64,000 nt of DNA, taken from NCBI RefSeq assembly GCF_021049245.1, contig NZ_CP088020.1:310001-374000 (forward strand). Reading direction: 5' to 3'. Positions 1 to 7,951 of the stretch are shown here, in pieces. The notes below the pieces were generated by a model, which was not told the origin of the DNA, made no database searches, and was given only the letters and a program-made list of their open reading frames with translations. This DNA comes from Radiobacillus kanasensis (GTDB lineage: Bacteria > Bacillota > Bacilli > Bacillales > Amphibacillaceae). Positions within the stretch are counted from its first letter, which is position 1; each line of letters starts with the position of its first letter. The position numbers and the translations under genes were made by a program.

Positions 1-278
1 CGATTAAAGAAAAGAACTAAGGACGTATTGTCGCCTATTTGGTTAGAGACCTTCCCATAGGCTTCGAGTATTTCAGCCAAGTATTCTGGTGTTTGCGGAT
101 CCTTTGGGCTAGGCAAAAAGCCGAATCGTAGCTGACCCAGATGAAATCCTTGGGTAGCAGGAATACATGGGAATTTATGCTCCTTATCCGTAAACTTTTC
201 TTGAAAAGCATGGAATGCATCCATTCGCCAGTTTTTTTCAGAAGACTGTTCCAGTTCATTTTTTCTAAAAAGGTGCAT
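1..278 (-). CDS. ycgG: YqcI/YcgG family protein, N-terminal part (cut by window edge)
   Basis: The minus strand reads MHLFRKNELEQSSEKNWRMD and continues with a PCIPATQGFHLGQLRFGF block and a PEYLAEILEAYGK stretch, which I recognise as the YqcI/YcgG family; some members are haem-dependent N-hydroxylases. Only the first 92 or so residues are inside the window. The ATG at 278 has GAAGGAGGC 7 nt upstream, which fixes the start. A longer open frame on the same strand is a shadow. It lies directly downstream of the LysE-type exporter gene, the same pairing as ycgF-ycgG in B. subtilis, so the two may act together. The substrate is unknown. Confidence 0.8.
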   Translation of the reverse strand, partial: MHLFRKNELEQSSEKNWRMDAFHAFQEKFTDKEHKFPCIPATQGFHLGQLRFGFLPSPKDPQTPEYLAEILEAYGKVSNQIGDNTSLVLFFN

Positions 279-284
279 GCAAAA

Positions 285-320
285 GCCTCCTTCCCATGCA
301 ATGTATTACAGAAAGGAGGC
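285..320 (-). promoter_or_regulatory. Hairpin that pairs the ycgG Shine-Dalgarno site
   Basis: GCCTCCTT (285-292) and AAGGAGGC (313-320) are perfect 8-bp complements with a 20-nt loop. On the minus strand the 3' arm is the Shine-Dalgarno site of the ycgG-like gene and is followed by TTTT. The structure could therefore end lysE transcripts, hide the ribosome site, or both. Confidence 0.6.
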
Positions 321-333
321 CTCTGTGCCTGTC

Positions 334-966
334 TTATAGATGAAAGATAAGCTTAACGGCTTGATAACCAAAATACACACCAAATCCGATTAGTGATAGC
401 CCTGACAATCTAGATAACCCAATTAGTAAACGGTTGTTCATCAGCTTTCGGAAGGTACTTGCAGTGAATGCCATGGAAAAATCCCATATAATAAGTCCTA
501 AGATGATGGCTGCACTATATAACATAATATGAGACTTATCGTATTGAGCAACCGTATTTGCTAGTACGGACCCATAAATGCCTAACCAAAATAAAATGGA
601 GAGTGGATTCGAGACCGTTAACATGAAGCCCGTCCAAAATGTTTTCTTTGGAGAGCTTTGCGTTTTATTTCTCTTGTCTACGGTAAAAGAAGATGCTGTT
701 GCAAAGCTTTCTATCCCGGTATAAATGAGGACAAAGCACCCAAAGGACCATAAAAAGGATTTCATGAATGGAATCTCTAAGAAATTAACGATACCGAAGT
801 AAACGGCAACCATAAAGAGCATTTCAGCAAATAAAGAGCCTATTCCAATAAGCCAGGAGTGAAGAAACCCGTCTTTTAACCCCTTGTCCAATTGTGCGGC
901 ATTAATAGGACCGATTGGAGCAGCTAAGGATAACCCTAGAAAAATATAACTTAGAAATGTATGCAT
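334..966 (-). CDS. ycgF: LysE/RhtB family amino-acid exporter (YcgF-like)
   Basis: A 210-residue membrane protein of the LysE family, which exports amino acids or their derivatives. The N-terminus carries the typical first helix with an APIGPINAAQ motif (about residues 16-25), and five further hydrophobic segments follow, matching the family's usual length of about 205-210. The ATG at 966 is preceded by AAGGGAGAG at good spacing. The gene is transcribed together with, and just before, the YcgG-like gene. The exported compound cannot be read from the sequence. Confidence 0.88.
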   Translation of the reverse strand: MHTFLSYIFLGLSLAAPIGPINAAQLDKGLKDGFLHSWLIGIGSLFAEMLFMVAVYFGIVNFLEIPFMKSFLWSFGCFVLIYTGIESFATASSFTVDKRNKTQSSPKKTFWTGFMLTVSNPLSILFWLGIYGSVLANTVAQYDKSHIMLYSAAIILGLIIWDFSMAFTASTFRKLMNNRLLIGLSRLSGLSLIGFGVYFGYQAVKLIFHL

Positions 967-1040
967 GTTGATTCTCTCCCTTAGTGTTCAACTTGTACAT
1001 TTCTATTCGAGAATAGGAAGATTCATTACAACATGTACAT

Positions 1041-1070
1041 AAAAAACTAGTACATTTGCGATGTACTAGT
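1041..1070 (-). terminator. Rho-independent terminator of the 1080-1298 gene
   Basis: ACTAGTACAT (1046-1055) and ATGTACTAGT (1061-1070) form a perfect 10-bp stem with a 5-nt loop. On the minus strand it is followed by TTTTTT. Confidence 0.8.
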
Positions 1071-1079
1071 GATCGGTTC

Positions 1080-1298
1080 CTATAGGTTTTGGTGGGTTTC
1101 TTGTAGCAGGCGTAATAGATCAAGCGCACGATTTAAATCTGGACCTGAAGCTCCTTGCTGTTGCGCTTGAATGACTAAATCTTCCGCCTGCTTTAGTTCT
1201 CTTTGAGCATCTGTGTATAAAAAAGGGTTTCCTTGTGCGCTCTCTACAGTATTCCGGGCAGACTCAAGTGCATGAAGGGCTTGTTGCATGGAATCCAA
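1080..1298 (-). CDS. Small helical protein of unknown function
   Basis: A 72-residue protein rich in Gln, Ala and Leu with heptad-like spacing (LHALESARNTV, LKQAEDLVIQAQQQ). It is almost certainly all alpha-helical and probably cytosolic, with no signal or membrane segment. I do not recognise the family with confidence. The TTG at 1298 is the likely start because AAAGGA lies 9 nt upstream; the in-frame ATG at 1289 would be 18 nt from it. It is monocistronic, with its own terminator. Confidence 0.65.
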   Translation of the reverse strand: MDSMQQALHALESARNTVESAQGNPFLYTDAQRELKQAEDLVIQAQQQGASGPDLNRALDLLRLLQETHQNL

Positions 1299-1462
1299 TT
1301 TACATCATCCTTTCTCTTCATAGGATTGGAAATAATTTTGAATTTATCCATTCGTTTTGAAGAGTATTTCGTTAAATTTTACCAACTAGAATGTTTAATT
1401 TATACTAAAGGAAGGAATACCATATAGGTAGCCCTAAAAGAAAAGGAAAAGGAGTGGAAGCA

Positions 1463-1882
1463 ATGAGCGACGTTTTATTTACATCACATGCGACAGCAAA
1501 AGGTGGAAGAGACGGACACGTAAAATCGGATGATGGTCTTATTGACCTGAATCTAGTCAATCCTGCAGGAAATTCAGGAGGTACAGGCTCCAATCCGGAA
1601 CAACTATTTGCAGCTGGTTATTCAGCCTGCTACGATGGTGCCTTAAATTTAATGGCATCCAAACAAAAGAAGGACATTGATTCAACGATTACAGCTGATG
1701 TAAGTCTTTTAAAGGATTCTTCAGATAATGGGTTTAAAATTGGTGTTGTATTGAATGTGGAAATTGGTGGAGTAAACCAGAGTGAAGCGGAAGAGCTTGC
1801 GAAAATGGCACATGACTTCTGCCCATATTCTAAAGCAACACGTGGCAATATTGATGTGGAACTGAAAGTCAAAGCTGTTTAA
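1463..1882 (+). CDS. ohr: Organic hydroperoxide resistance protein Ohr
   Basis: A 139-residue OsmC/Ohr-fold thiol peroxidase that reduces organic hydroperoxides. The two redox cysteines are visible: Cys56 in YSACYDGAL and Cys120 in DFCPYSKATRG, and Arg16 lies in the GGRDGH segment. Length is normal for Ohr. A GTG at 1454 is in frame but overlaps the GGAG ribosome site; the ATG at 1463 sits 8 nt after it and is the better start. The gene stands alone with a terminator. No MarR-type OhrR gene or clear OhrR operator is present beside it. Confidence 0.93.
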   Translation: MSDVLFTSHATAKGGRDGHVKSDDGLIDLNLVNPAGNSGGTGSNPEQLFAAGYSACYDGALNLMASKQKKDIDSTITADVSLLKDSSDNGFKIGVVLNVEIGGVNQSEAEELAKMAHDFCPYSKATRGNIDVELKVKAV

Positions 1883-1896
1883 TATACTTAAAAGAA

Positions 1897-1930
1897 CGAG
1901 ACCATTCATTCAAAGAATGGTCTCGTCTTT
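1897..1930 (+). terminator. Terminator after ohr
   Basis: CGAGACCATTC (1897-1907) pairs with GAATGGTCTCG (1915-1925), an 11-bp stem, followed by TCTTTG. Confidence 0.85.
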
Positions 1931-1974
1931 GTTCATGGTTTAATAAAATGTCCAGTTTCGAAGAGTAATAATGA

Positions 1975-3366
1975 TCACTCCTCTTTATTGGAATCGTAGG
2001 TTTCATCTATTTCTTCTTTCGTTTCATTATAGGTTGTTTCAATGATCGTTAACTTTTCATCAAAGTCGTTTTGAAGTTCCTTAACTATTCGGGAAAAGTA
2101 CTCTTCCAGGTGTTCAATGGTCAGGTTAAACACTTCTTGATCCATATCATGCTGGTTCTTTGCCTTGATTAAAAGGTTATTGACTTTATTTTTGTAGTTG
2201 ATCAATCTTACATTCGTATCATTTTTAAGATTAATCAGGTCCACATTATCCTGGTTTTTTTGATTGATGGCATCGACAGTATGTTGGTTTCTCCAGTTGA
2301 TCCATTGGACGAGGGTTTGATTCGATTTCTTGAATTCACTGACGAGCTCCTGCTGATTATTCGCCTGAATGTATCTTCCTTCTGCTGCTTCGGCCACCTT
2401 TTCCAGCTGTTTCCTTTGTTCTGAACCGACTGCGAAACCAATGACGTTGATAATCGGTTTGATATCGGTTGATACAAGATCTTCCGCAACCTGCGCAGGA
2501 TCTCCGTCGCATGTCTCCTCTCCGTCTGACACTAAATAGATAACGTTAGTGTTTGCATCACTTTTTAGATCTTCAAGTGTCTTCCCTGCTTGTTTTAGTG
2601 CTGACGCAATTGGCGTCCAGCCTTTTGGATCTACACTAGCAAGTGCCTTGTCGAATTCTCCGTTGTTATATTTTTTTAGAGGATAGATTTCTTTTATACT
2701 TTTACAAGAGAGCTCCTTATCTGCGTCACTGCCTGAACCTTTATATCCATAAATGGTAAGGGATACATTCGTTTTCTCTGGCAGATTCGACACGAATTCT
2801 TTAATGGCGTCTTTTGCAATCTCCATCTGGCTTTTTCCATTTTGTTCTGCTTTCATTGATCCAGATGCATCTAAAATGATAGCTACATTTATGTTTTCCT
2901 TCACTTCTCGCCCATTTAATTTCAGTCCGCTGCCGTTTTGCAAGTCCTCTAGTGTGATTTTCCCACGGGGTAAAAAGGAAGTAAGACCGGGAAGTTCCGG
3001 GTGATAGTGGGTAAAAAGAAGATGATTGATTGCAGCAGCTCTTGTCTCAAGAGAGCTCTCCTGGTTTGAGATGGCTGAAATCTCCTGAGTGAACGTTTCT
3101 TCTTCAGAATCTGATGGTTCATTATCTTCTCCCCACCATTCTCCGGTCACTGCTTCTTCTGCTTCTTTTAAAGAGGATGGATATTGAAAAGAAGCGTCGG
3201 CTTGAAGGGCAGTTGTTGTTTCTTCATCATCCTTGTTTTCCTTTGTCTGTTTTTCTCCGGTTTCTTGATCATTCGTTTGCTTCTTAGAAGATGATTGAGT
3301 ACTATTCTCACAGGCTGCAAAGACCAATAAGCAAACAATCATCACTAGCAGCTTCCAAGCTTTCAT
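1975..3366 (-). CDS. vWA-domain lipoprotein with hendecad coiled-coil tail (YwmC/YwmD-like)
   Basis: 463 residues. A lipoprotein signal ends at Cys19 (LLVFAAC). A low-complexity Ser/Glu/Thr linker reaches about residue 100. A von Willebrand A domain spans about 158-340 with an intact MIDAS site DASGS (166-170), so it should bind a divalent metal and a partner protein outside the membrane. From about 350 the sequence repeats every 11 residues (TLVQWINWRNQ, HTVDAINQKNQ, DNVDLINLKND, TNVRLINYKNK, VNNLLIKAKNQ), which predicts a rod. It resembles B. subtilis YwmC/YwmD. The ATG at 3366 follows ATGGAGGAATGACGA. The partner is unknown. Confidence 0.85.
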   Translation of the reverse strand: MKAWKLLVMIVCLLVFAACENSTQSSSKKQTNDQETGEKQTKENKDDEETTTALQADASFQYPSSLKEAEEAVTGEWWGEDNEPSDSEEETFTQEISAISNQESSLETRAAAINHLLFTHYHPELPGLTSFLPRGKITLEDLQNGSGLKLNGREVKENINVAIILDASGSMKAEQNGKSQMEIAKDAIKEFVSNLPEKTNVSLTIYGYKGSGSDADKELSCKSIKEIYPLKKYNNGEFDKALASVDPKGWTPIASALKQAGKTLEDLKSDANTNVIYLVSDGEETCDGDPAQVAEDLVSTDIKPIINVIGFAVGSEQRKQLEKVAEAAEGRYIQANNQQELVSEFKKSNQTLVQWINWRNQHTVDAINQKNQDNVDLINLKNDTNVRLINYKNKVNNLLIKAKNQHDMDQEVFNLTIEHLEEYFSRIVKELQNDFDEKLTIIETTYNETKEEIDETYDSNKEE

Positions 3367-3579
3367 TCGTCATTCCTCCATACATATAATTCATCCTTTT
3401 CTATCATACTTGAGCCCTGTAAAGGAGTAAATAAGTAGGAAATAAATAGGAAATTCGACATAGGAACAGAGATAGTTCTCAATAACCGGGATGTTAGAAG
3501 GTCTTGAAAACGATATGAATCCTCATCAAGAAAAGGAATGGCTTTTGTGAATCAGGAAGCTCGCTGACTTATTCACTTG

Positions 3580-3963
3580 GTGAATGAAAACATGGATTAT
3601 GATAGAATACGTTCGAATCATCTATGCGACTATGGTCGTTTGATTTTAATCTTGATAAACATTGTAAAAAATTGTATTCAGTTTACTGGCCAAGGAACTA
3701 TATATCTTCAAGGGAAAAAGGATATAAAAGGATGAGTATAGAAGTCGAAGATAGAGGGATTGGAATGGATCCTGGAAATTTAATCCGTTTGGGAGAAGTT
3801 TTTTAAAGTTGATGTTTCATGGACGAATACAACTTATGGTGAGTTTGGGTTAGGATTATCCATTGAAAACAACTAGTGTTCAGTTGCATGACAGACATAT
3901 TGAATGGAAGGGTCTGAAAGGGGAAGGGGGCAACCTCTATAATAGATTTGCCACTCTCTAAAG
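3580..3963 (+). pseudogene. Remnant of a sensor histidine kinase ATPase domain
   Basis: Read across three frames, this stretch gives the end of a histidine kinase. Frame one has a DYDRIRSNH.. segment and an N-box-like INIVKNCIQFTGQGTIYL; frame two has the G1 box VEDRGIGMDPGNLIRLGEVF; frame three has GEFGLGLSIENN. A last piece, EGATSIIDLPLSK, resembles the domain's C-terminus. At least two frameshifts (near 3730 and after 3800), a stop at about 3875 and the absence of a dimerisation domain show it is dead. No response-regulator gene is adjacent. Confidence 0.7.
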
Positions 3964-3973
3964 GAGGATTAAC

Positions 3974-4603
3974 ATGAAAGATTACGCTAGGTTCTTATTT
4001 ATTGGGGACAGTATTACAGATTCTAATCGAATAGAAGACGAAGAAGGTATTGGTTTTGGATATGTACGGAATATTAAAAACCATCTCATCCTGACCTATC
4101 CAGAAAAGTCGTTGGAAGTCTTAAATAAAGGAGTCAGTGGAAATAAAATCACAGAACTGGAGGAGAGGTGGGAAAAGGATGTGTTAAGTCATCAGCCAGA
4201 TTATTTGAGCATTTCCATTGGGGTAAACGATGTTTGGCGCCAGCTAGATAGTCCTCGTAAGGAACAAGTAACGCCAGAAAAGTTTTTAAAGATATACACA
4301 CATTTGTTGGATCAAGTTAAAGGAAAAACGAATGCCGATATCATTCTTATGGAACCAACCATACTGCAGGAAGACATTGATTCGGAGGGCAATCAAAAAC
4401 TGAGAGAGTATGTGCAAATTGTCCAAGAACTGTCTAAACACTTTGACACAATCTTGGTTCCGACTCATCAAGCTTTCATTAACTTCTTATCGGTCAACCA
4501 AAAGACCCCATTAACGACAGACGGGGTACATATGAATTCGGTTGGGGACATGTTAATGGCTCGTACGTGGGTCAGTGCTTTTCATGAGAAGGTAGGCTGG
4601 TAA
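3974..4603 (+). CDS. SGNH/GDSL-family hydrolase
   Basis: 209 residues with the SGNH block motifs in order: GDSIT (nucleophile Ser13), NKGVSGNKI (block II Gly), GVNDVW (block III, Asn85) and DGVHMN (Asp183/His186 of the triad). There is no signal peptide, so it is probably a cytosolic esterase or deacetylase of the lysophospholipase L1-like type. The ATG at 3974 follows AAAGGAGG. Only 3 bp separate it from the acetyltransferase gene downstream, which suggests co-transcription; an acylation/deacylation pairing is speculative. Confidence 0.87.
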   Translation: MKDYARFLFIGDSITDSNRIEDEEGIGFGYVRNIKNHLILTYPEKSLEVLNKGVSGNKITELEERWEKDVLSHQPDYLSISIGVNDVWRQLDSPRKEQVTPEKFLKIYTHLLDQVKGKTNADIILMEPTILQEDIDSEGNQKLREYVQIVQELSKHFDTILVPTHQAFINFLSVNQKTPLTTDGVHMNSVGDMLMARTWVSAFHEKVGW

Positions 4604-4606
4604 TCC

Positions 4607-4984
4607 ATGTTCAAATTACGGCAAGCTAATGAGATGGACTTCACTAGCATAAACCACCTATTAAATCAGGAATATGGCACAGGGATGGATTGGAAGGACA
4701 AAGCTCTTATCCAAACGATTGTGGTGGAAGACCAGGGTGAGCTGGTAGCTTTTACACCTATCCAGTTCGCAAAAGATAGTTTTTATCTTCCTTATTTTTT
4801 TGTGAAAAAGGAATACATCCGGAAAGGAATTGCTCAGCATCTATTTGAAAAGGTGAAGAAGCTAGCGAGAGCGAATCAAGTTACAACCATTCAAATGGCA
4901 ATCAATCTATTCGATGAAGAAACGATTCATTACTATAAAGAAAGACTCGTTATGGAACGTGAAGGTAAACTTCTCGTCATCTGA
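4607..4984 (+). CDS. GNAT-family N-acetyltransferase
   Basis: 125 residues; a compact GNAT fold in which the acetyl-CoA pyrophosphate loop appears as RKGIAQHLFEKV (about residues 68-79), the R/Q-x-x-G-x-A signature. It is slightly shorter than usual, and the C-terminal strand is brief (EREGKLLVI). It starts 3 bp after the SGNH hydrolase stop and is likely translationally coupled. The acceptor amine cannot be predicted. Confidence 0.82.
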   Translation: MFKLRQANEMDFTSINHLLNQEYGTGMDWKDKALIQTIVVEDQGELVAFTPIQFAKDSFYLPYFFVKKEYIRKGIAQHLFEKVKKLARANQVTTIQMAINLFDEETIHYYKERLVMEREGKLLVI

Positions 4985-5005
4985 GTTTGAAAAGGGGAGA
5001 GAAGG

Positions 5006-5800
5006 GTGCAAAAAATATTAACGATTGGTGCTGGAAGGATGGCCCAAGCAGTCATATCTGGTATTCTACAGCAGGAGGAAGAAACCTTTCAGGTAATAGT
5101 GAGTAACCGTGATAATCTTGAAAGATTAGCTCAGGTGAAGGAAAGCTATGGAGTGGAAACGACCGATAATTGGAAGAAACATCTGACAAGCTCGGATATT
5201 TTATTTTTGGCGATTCCACCTAGGGAACAAGAGAATCTCTTGAAGGAAGTATCCCCTTATATAACAAATCAACTAGTATTCAGTGTGGCCGCAGGAGTTG
5301 GAGTAAAAGAATTAGAAAACCAGCTTCCAGATGGAACAGCGGTTGCTTGGGTGATGCCGAATACGGCTGCGGAGATAGGACAATCGATGACCTTGTATGC
5401 CTTAGGACAGCATGTGAAAGAAATGCACAAGAATACATTAGAAACAATCTTACGTGGAATTGGTCCTGCTCAGCTTGTGTGTGAAGAGCAACTCCATGCC
5501 CTAACACCGATTACCGGAAGTGCCCCAGCCTTTGTTTATCAAGTAGCAGAAGCGTTAGGGAAAGTCGCAATGACAAAAGGAATAGAGGAAGACGTCGCCC
5601 GAAAACTTGTTTCTCAAATGATTTTGGGATCGGCACAAATGCTTTCTTCGGGTCAAACGCCCAAGGATTTGATGGATCAAGTCGCTACACCAGGTGGATC
5701 AACTGCTGCTGGTTTAAAGGTATTACAAGTGGAAGGAATTGAAGACATGTTTGAAAAGGCTATAGAAGCGTGTTTGGATAAAAATAAACAGGTCTATTAA
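5006..5800 (+). CDS. proC: Pyrroline-5-carboxylate reductase
   Basis: 264 residues. Catalyses the last step of proline synthesis, NAD(P)H-dependent reduction of 1-pyrroline-5-carboxylate. The N-terminal Rossmann motif is GAGRMAQAVI. The family blocks MPNTAAEIGQ, TPITGSAPAFVY and the C-terminal DQVATPGGSTAAGL are all present. The GTG start at 5006 follows GGGGAGAGAAGG. Bacilli often carry several paralogues (proG/proH/proI, comER), so the symbol means family level only. It ends at a palindromic terminator shared with the convergent flotillin gene. Confidence 0.9.
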   Translation: MQKILTIGAGRMAQAVISGILQQEEETFQVIVSNRDNLERLAQVKESYGVETTDNWKKHLTSSDILFLAIPPREQENLLKEVSPYITNQLVFSVAAGVGVKELENQLPDGTAVAWVMPNTAAEIGQSMTLYALGQHVKEMHKNTLETILRGIGPAQLVCEEQLHALTPITGSAPAFVYQVAEALGKVAMTKGIEEDVARKLVSQMILGSAQMLSSGQTPKDLMDQVATPGGSTAAGLKVLQVEGIEDMFEKAIEACLDKNKQVY

Positions 5801-5828
5801 AAAACTCGGGGATATCCCCGAGTTTTTT
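5801..5828. terminator. Bidirectional terminator between proC and floT
   Basis: A perfect palindrome around GGGGATATCCCC flanked by AAAACTC and GAGTTTTTT, usable from either side of two convergent genes. Confidence 0.9.
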
Positions 5829-5829
5829 G

Positions 5830-7296
5830 CTAAGATTGATCATCTGGCTTATGGGTTTCGGTAGGCACATTCGGTGCTGCTACTTGTGCTAGGTTTGAAT
5901 TAATTTTCGATTCGCTTTTCGCTGCAACGTTATCTAACATCCCTTTTAAGTCAACCCCAGATACATCCTTTAATGTTTCCGGTAATTGGCTCATTAGCTT
6001 CGTTACATAGCTGCTCATTCTTGTCGCGCCATCCCCTTCGCCGTTTCCGTGATCTACTACCGTCACTTTATCAATCGAGCGAACAGGATCGGCAATTCTA
6101 CCGGCAAAATCAGGAAGCATGTTGATAATCATTTCTAAAATTGCTGCTTCGCCATACTTTTCCATCGCCTCGGCGATTTTCTCTTTGGCTTCCGCTTCGG
6201 CAAGACCTTTCATTCGAATAGCCTCTGCTTCTGCTTCCCCGTCTAAGCGGATTTCTTCCGCCTCCGCTTCGGCATTTTTCACGCGAGCGACTTTATCGGC
6301 TTCTGCCTTTTGTTCTGCCGCATAACGTTCAGCCTCTGCTTTTTTGGAAATTTCTGCTTCGTACTGGCGCTGTTTACGTTCTACCTCACGAGAATCGATT
6401 TCAATTTGTTTGTTTTTTTCGACGAGTTGAATGTGCATTTCCTCTTGTTTGACTTGCTGTTGTGCTTTGGCTTCTTGAAGCTTATATGCCATGTCCGCTT
6501 CTGCTTTTGCCGTATCTTGATCACGTTTATAGGAAGCTACCTTCAACTCTTTTTCTTTCGTTGCTTCCGCAATATGTGTTTCACTTAATAATTCCGCACT
6601 CTTACCTTCGCGTTCTGCTTGGGCTTTTTGAATCCGGGCATCACGAATAGCGTTGGCTTCTGCGATTTGAGCGTCACGCTTTACCTCTGCAATACGTGGC
6701 TTCCCTAATGCTTCTAAGTATCCATTTTCATCTTGGACATCTTTGATTGTGAAGGAAACGATTTGTAGCCCCATTTTCTTTAAATCAACTGCGGCTTGTG
6801 TTTGAACCTCTTGAGCAAAGCGCTCTCGATTTTTATAGATTTCTTCGACCGTCATTGTCCCAAGGATGGCTCTTAGATGCCCTTCTAATACTTCTTGAGC
6901 TTCTTTTCTTAGCTCGGAATTATCTTTTCCTAGGAATTGCTCCCCAGCTGTTGCAATGCCTTCGGTTGTGCTTTGAACCTTAATAATAGCCGTTCCATCT
7001 GCCATAACCGGTACGCCATTTTCCGTGTAAACGTTCGGTGTGGAAATATCTAAGCTATGAGAGCGAAGGCTTAACTTTTCAGACTGCTGGAAGACAGGAA
7101 CAACAAATGTACCGCCACCACGTACAATTTTAATCCCACTTCCGTCTTCGGATCGATGTACATTTTTATTACCTAAGAAGCTTCCTGTTACAATCATTGC
7201 GTCATCTGCACCAACGGTTTTATAACGAACCGCAAATAAAATAGCAAACGCAAGAAGAACGCCAACTACAGCACCAATTACAATAAGAAAATCCAT
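5830..7296 (-). CDS. floT: Flotillin-like membrane scaffold protein FloT
   Basis: 488 residues. One N-terminal membrane segment (about 1-24) is followed by an SPFH/PHB domain (to about 220) and a long coiled coil of alternating Glu-Ala-rich heptads (about 220-400, for example AEAEAIRMKGLAEAEAKEK), then a flexible tail. This is the YuaG/FloT class, which organises ordered membrane microdomains and signalling complexes. The ATG at 7296 follows AGGGGGAA, which overlaps the NfeD stop, so the two are coupled. B. subtilis has the same pair in its sigma-W regulon. Confidence 0.92.
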   Translation of the reverse strand: MDFLIVIGAVVGVLLAFAILFAVRYKTVGADDAMIVTGSFLGNKNVHRSEDGSGIKIVRGGGTFVVPVFQQSEKLSLRSHSLDISTPNVYTENGVPVMADGTAIIKVQSTTEGIATAGEQFLGKDNSELRKEAQEVLEGHLRAILGTMTVEEIYKNRERFAQEVQTQAAVDLKKMGLQIVSFTIKDVQDENGYLEALGKPRIAEVKRDAQIAEANAIRDARIQKAQAEREGKSAELLSETHIAEATKEKELKVASYKRDQDTAKAEADMAYKLQEAKAQQQVKQEEMHIQLVEKNKQIEIDSREVERKQRQYEAEISKKAEAERYAAEQKAEADKVARVKNAEAEAEEIRLDGEAEAEAIRMKGLAEAEAKEKIAEAMEKYGEAAILEMIINMLPDFAGRIADPVRSIDKVTVVDHGNGEGDGATRMSSYVTKLMSQLPETLKDVSGVDLKGMLDNVAAKSESKINSNLAQVAAPNVPTETHKPDDQS

Positions 7297-7306
7297 CCAA
7301 TTCCCC

Positions 7307-7822
7307 CTAGTTAAAATCTTTTAATTCGGAAACATACATAATTTGATCTTTTACTTCGATGACGACAATGTTCGTCCCTTGTGGGATGTCTGTTTCATCA
7401 AAGCTTTTGGCTGTTTCACTTCTGCTACCATTTGGTAGCTGTATAAACACTTCACCCATCCCTTGAGCAGGTATGGAAGTTATGACCTCTCCCATTTTTC
7501 CTTGTAAGTCATAAACGGAAATAGCATTAGAAGATTCAGCTTGAGACATTGGAATGATTAAGAAATAATACAGAAGAAAATAAGCGCAAATTCCAATGAA
7601 AGCACTGATGATAAGTACGAGGAGAGTACTCGCTTCGGTGTACTTGGTCAGCAAGACACCAGAACCAGCAATCACAGAGAGAGTTCCAAATAATAGGAGA
7701 GGATTAAAGAGTTCTCCTAACCCATCTAACAATCCGTCTAACAGGTTACCTAAAAATAAAAAGATGATAGCGATAGCTAAGCTACCCCATAACAACCACC
7801 AATAGATTTGTAGTGCATCAAT
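7307..7822 (-). CDS. yuaF: NfeD-family membrane protein (YuaF-like)
   Basis: About 171 residues: three hydrophobic segments in the first 100 residues, then an OB-fold-like domain (LQGKMGEVITSIPAQG.. GTNIVVIEVKD) typical of short NfeD proteins that partner flotillins. The start is unusual. The strong ribosome site GGAGGTGAT (minus strand, 7835-7827) is followed 8 nt after GGAGG by an in-frame ATT at 7822; the only in-frame TTG (7837) and GTG (7831) lie inside the ribosome site itself. I chose ATT; a start at 7837 would add five residues. It precedes floT by 10 bp. Confidence 0.8.
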   Translation of the reverse strand: MDALQIYWWLLWGSLAIAIIFLFLGNLLDGLLDGLGELFNPLLLFGTLSVIAGSGVLLTKYTEASTLLVLIISAFIGICAYFLLYYFLIIPMSQAESSNAISVYDLQGKMGEVITSIPAQGMGEVFIQLPNGSRSETAKSFDETDIPQGTNIVVIEVKDQIMYVSELKDFN

Positions 7823-7863
7823 AAATATCACCTCCAAGTTTAGTTACTAGTATCACAATATGT

Positions 7864-7892
7864 ATTACGAATGAGAAACATTAAAGGTTCCA
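7864..7892 (-). promoter_or_regulatory. ECF (sigma-W-type) promoter of the yuaF-floT operon
   Basis: On the minus strand TGGAAC, a 17-bp spacer and CGTAAT match the sigma-W pattern TGAAAC-N16/17-CGTA. It is placed about 40 bp before the ribosome site. The B. subtilis homologue is known to be under sigma-W control. Confidence 0.55.
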
Positions 7893-7913
7893 TATAATTG
7901 GAAAATTAAGCGC

Positions 7914-7939
7914 AAAAAAAGAGAGACTAAAAGCCTCTC
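7914..7939 (-). terminator. Terminator of the OsmC-family gene
   Basis: GAGAG (7921-7925) pairs with CTCTC (7935-7939). On the minus strand it is followed by seven T residues. Confidence 0.65.
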
Positions 7940-7951
7940 ATCTGTCTTCCT

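Noticed and set aside
35..301. 88-codon frame on the minus strand at the left edge
   Set aside because: Another frame of the same strand has a perfect ribosome site and clear YcgG-family motifs.
1299..1462. OhrR operator before ohr
   Set aside because: Only AT-rich sequence without a convincing palindrome of the OhrR type.
6119..6650. Open frames on the plus strand within floT
   Set aside because: Antisense shadows of the Glu/Ala-rich coiled coil; Ser/Ala or Phe/Leu runs result from the repeat codons.
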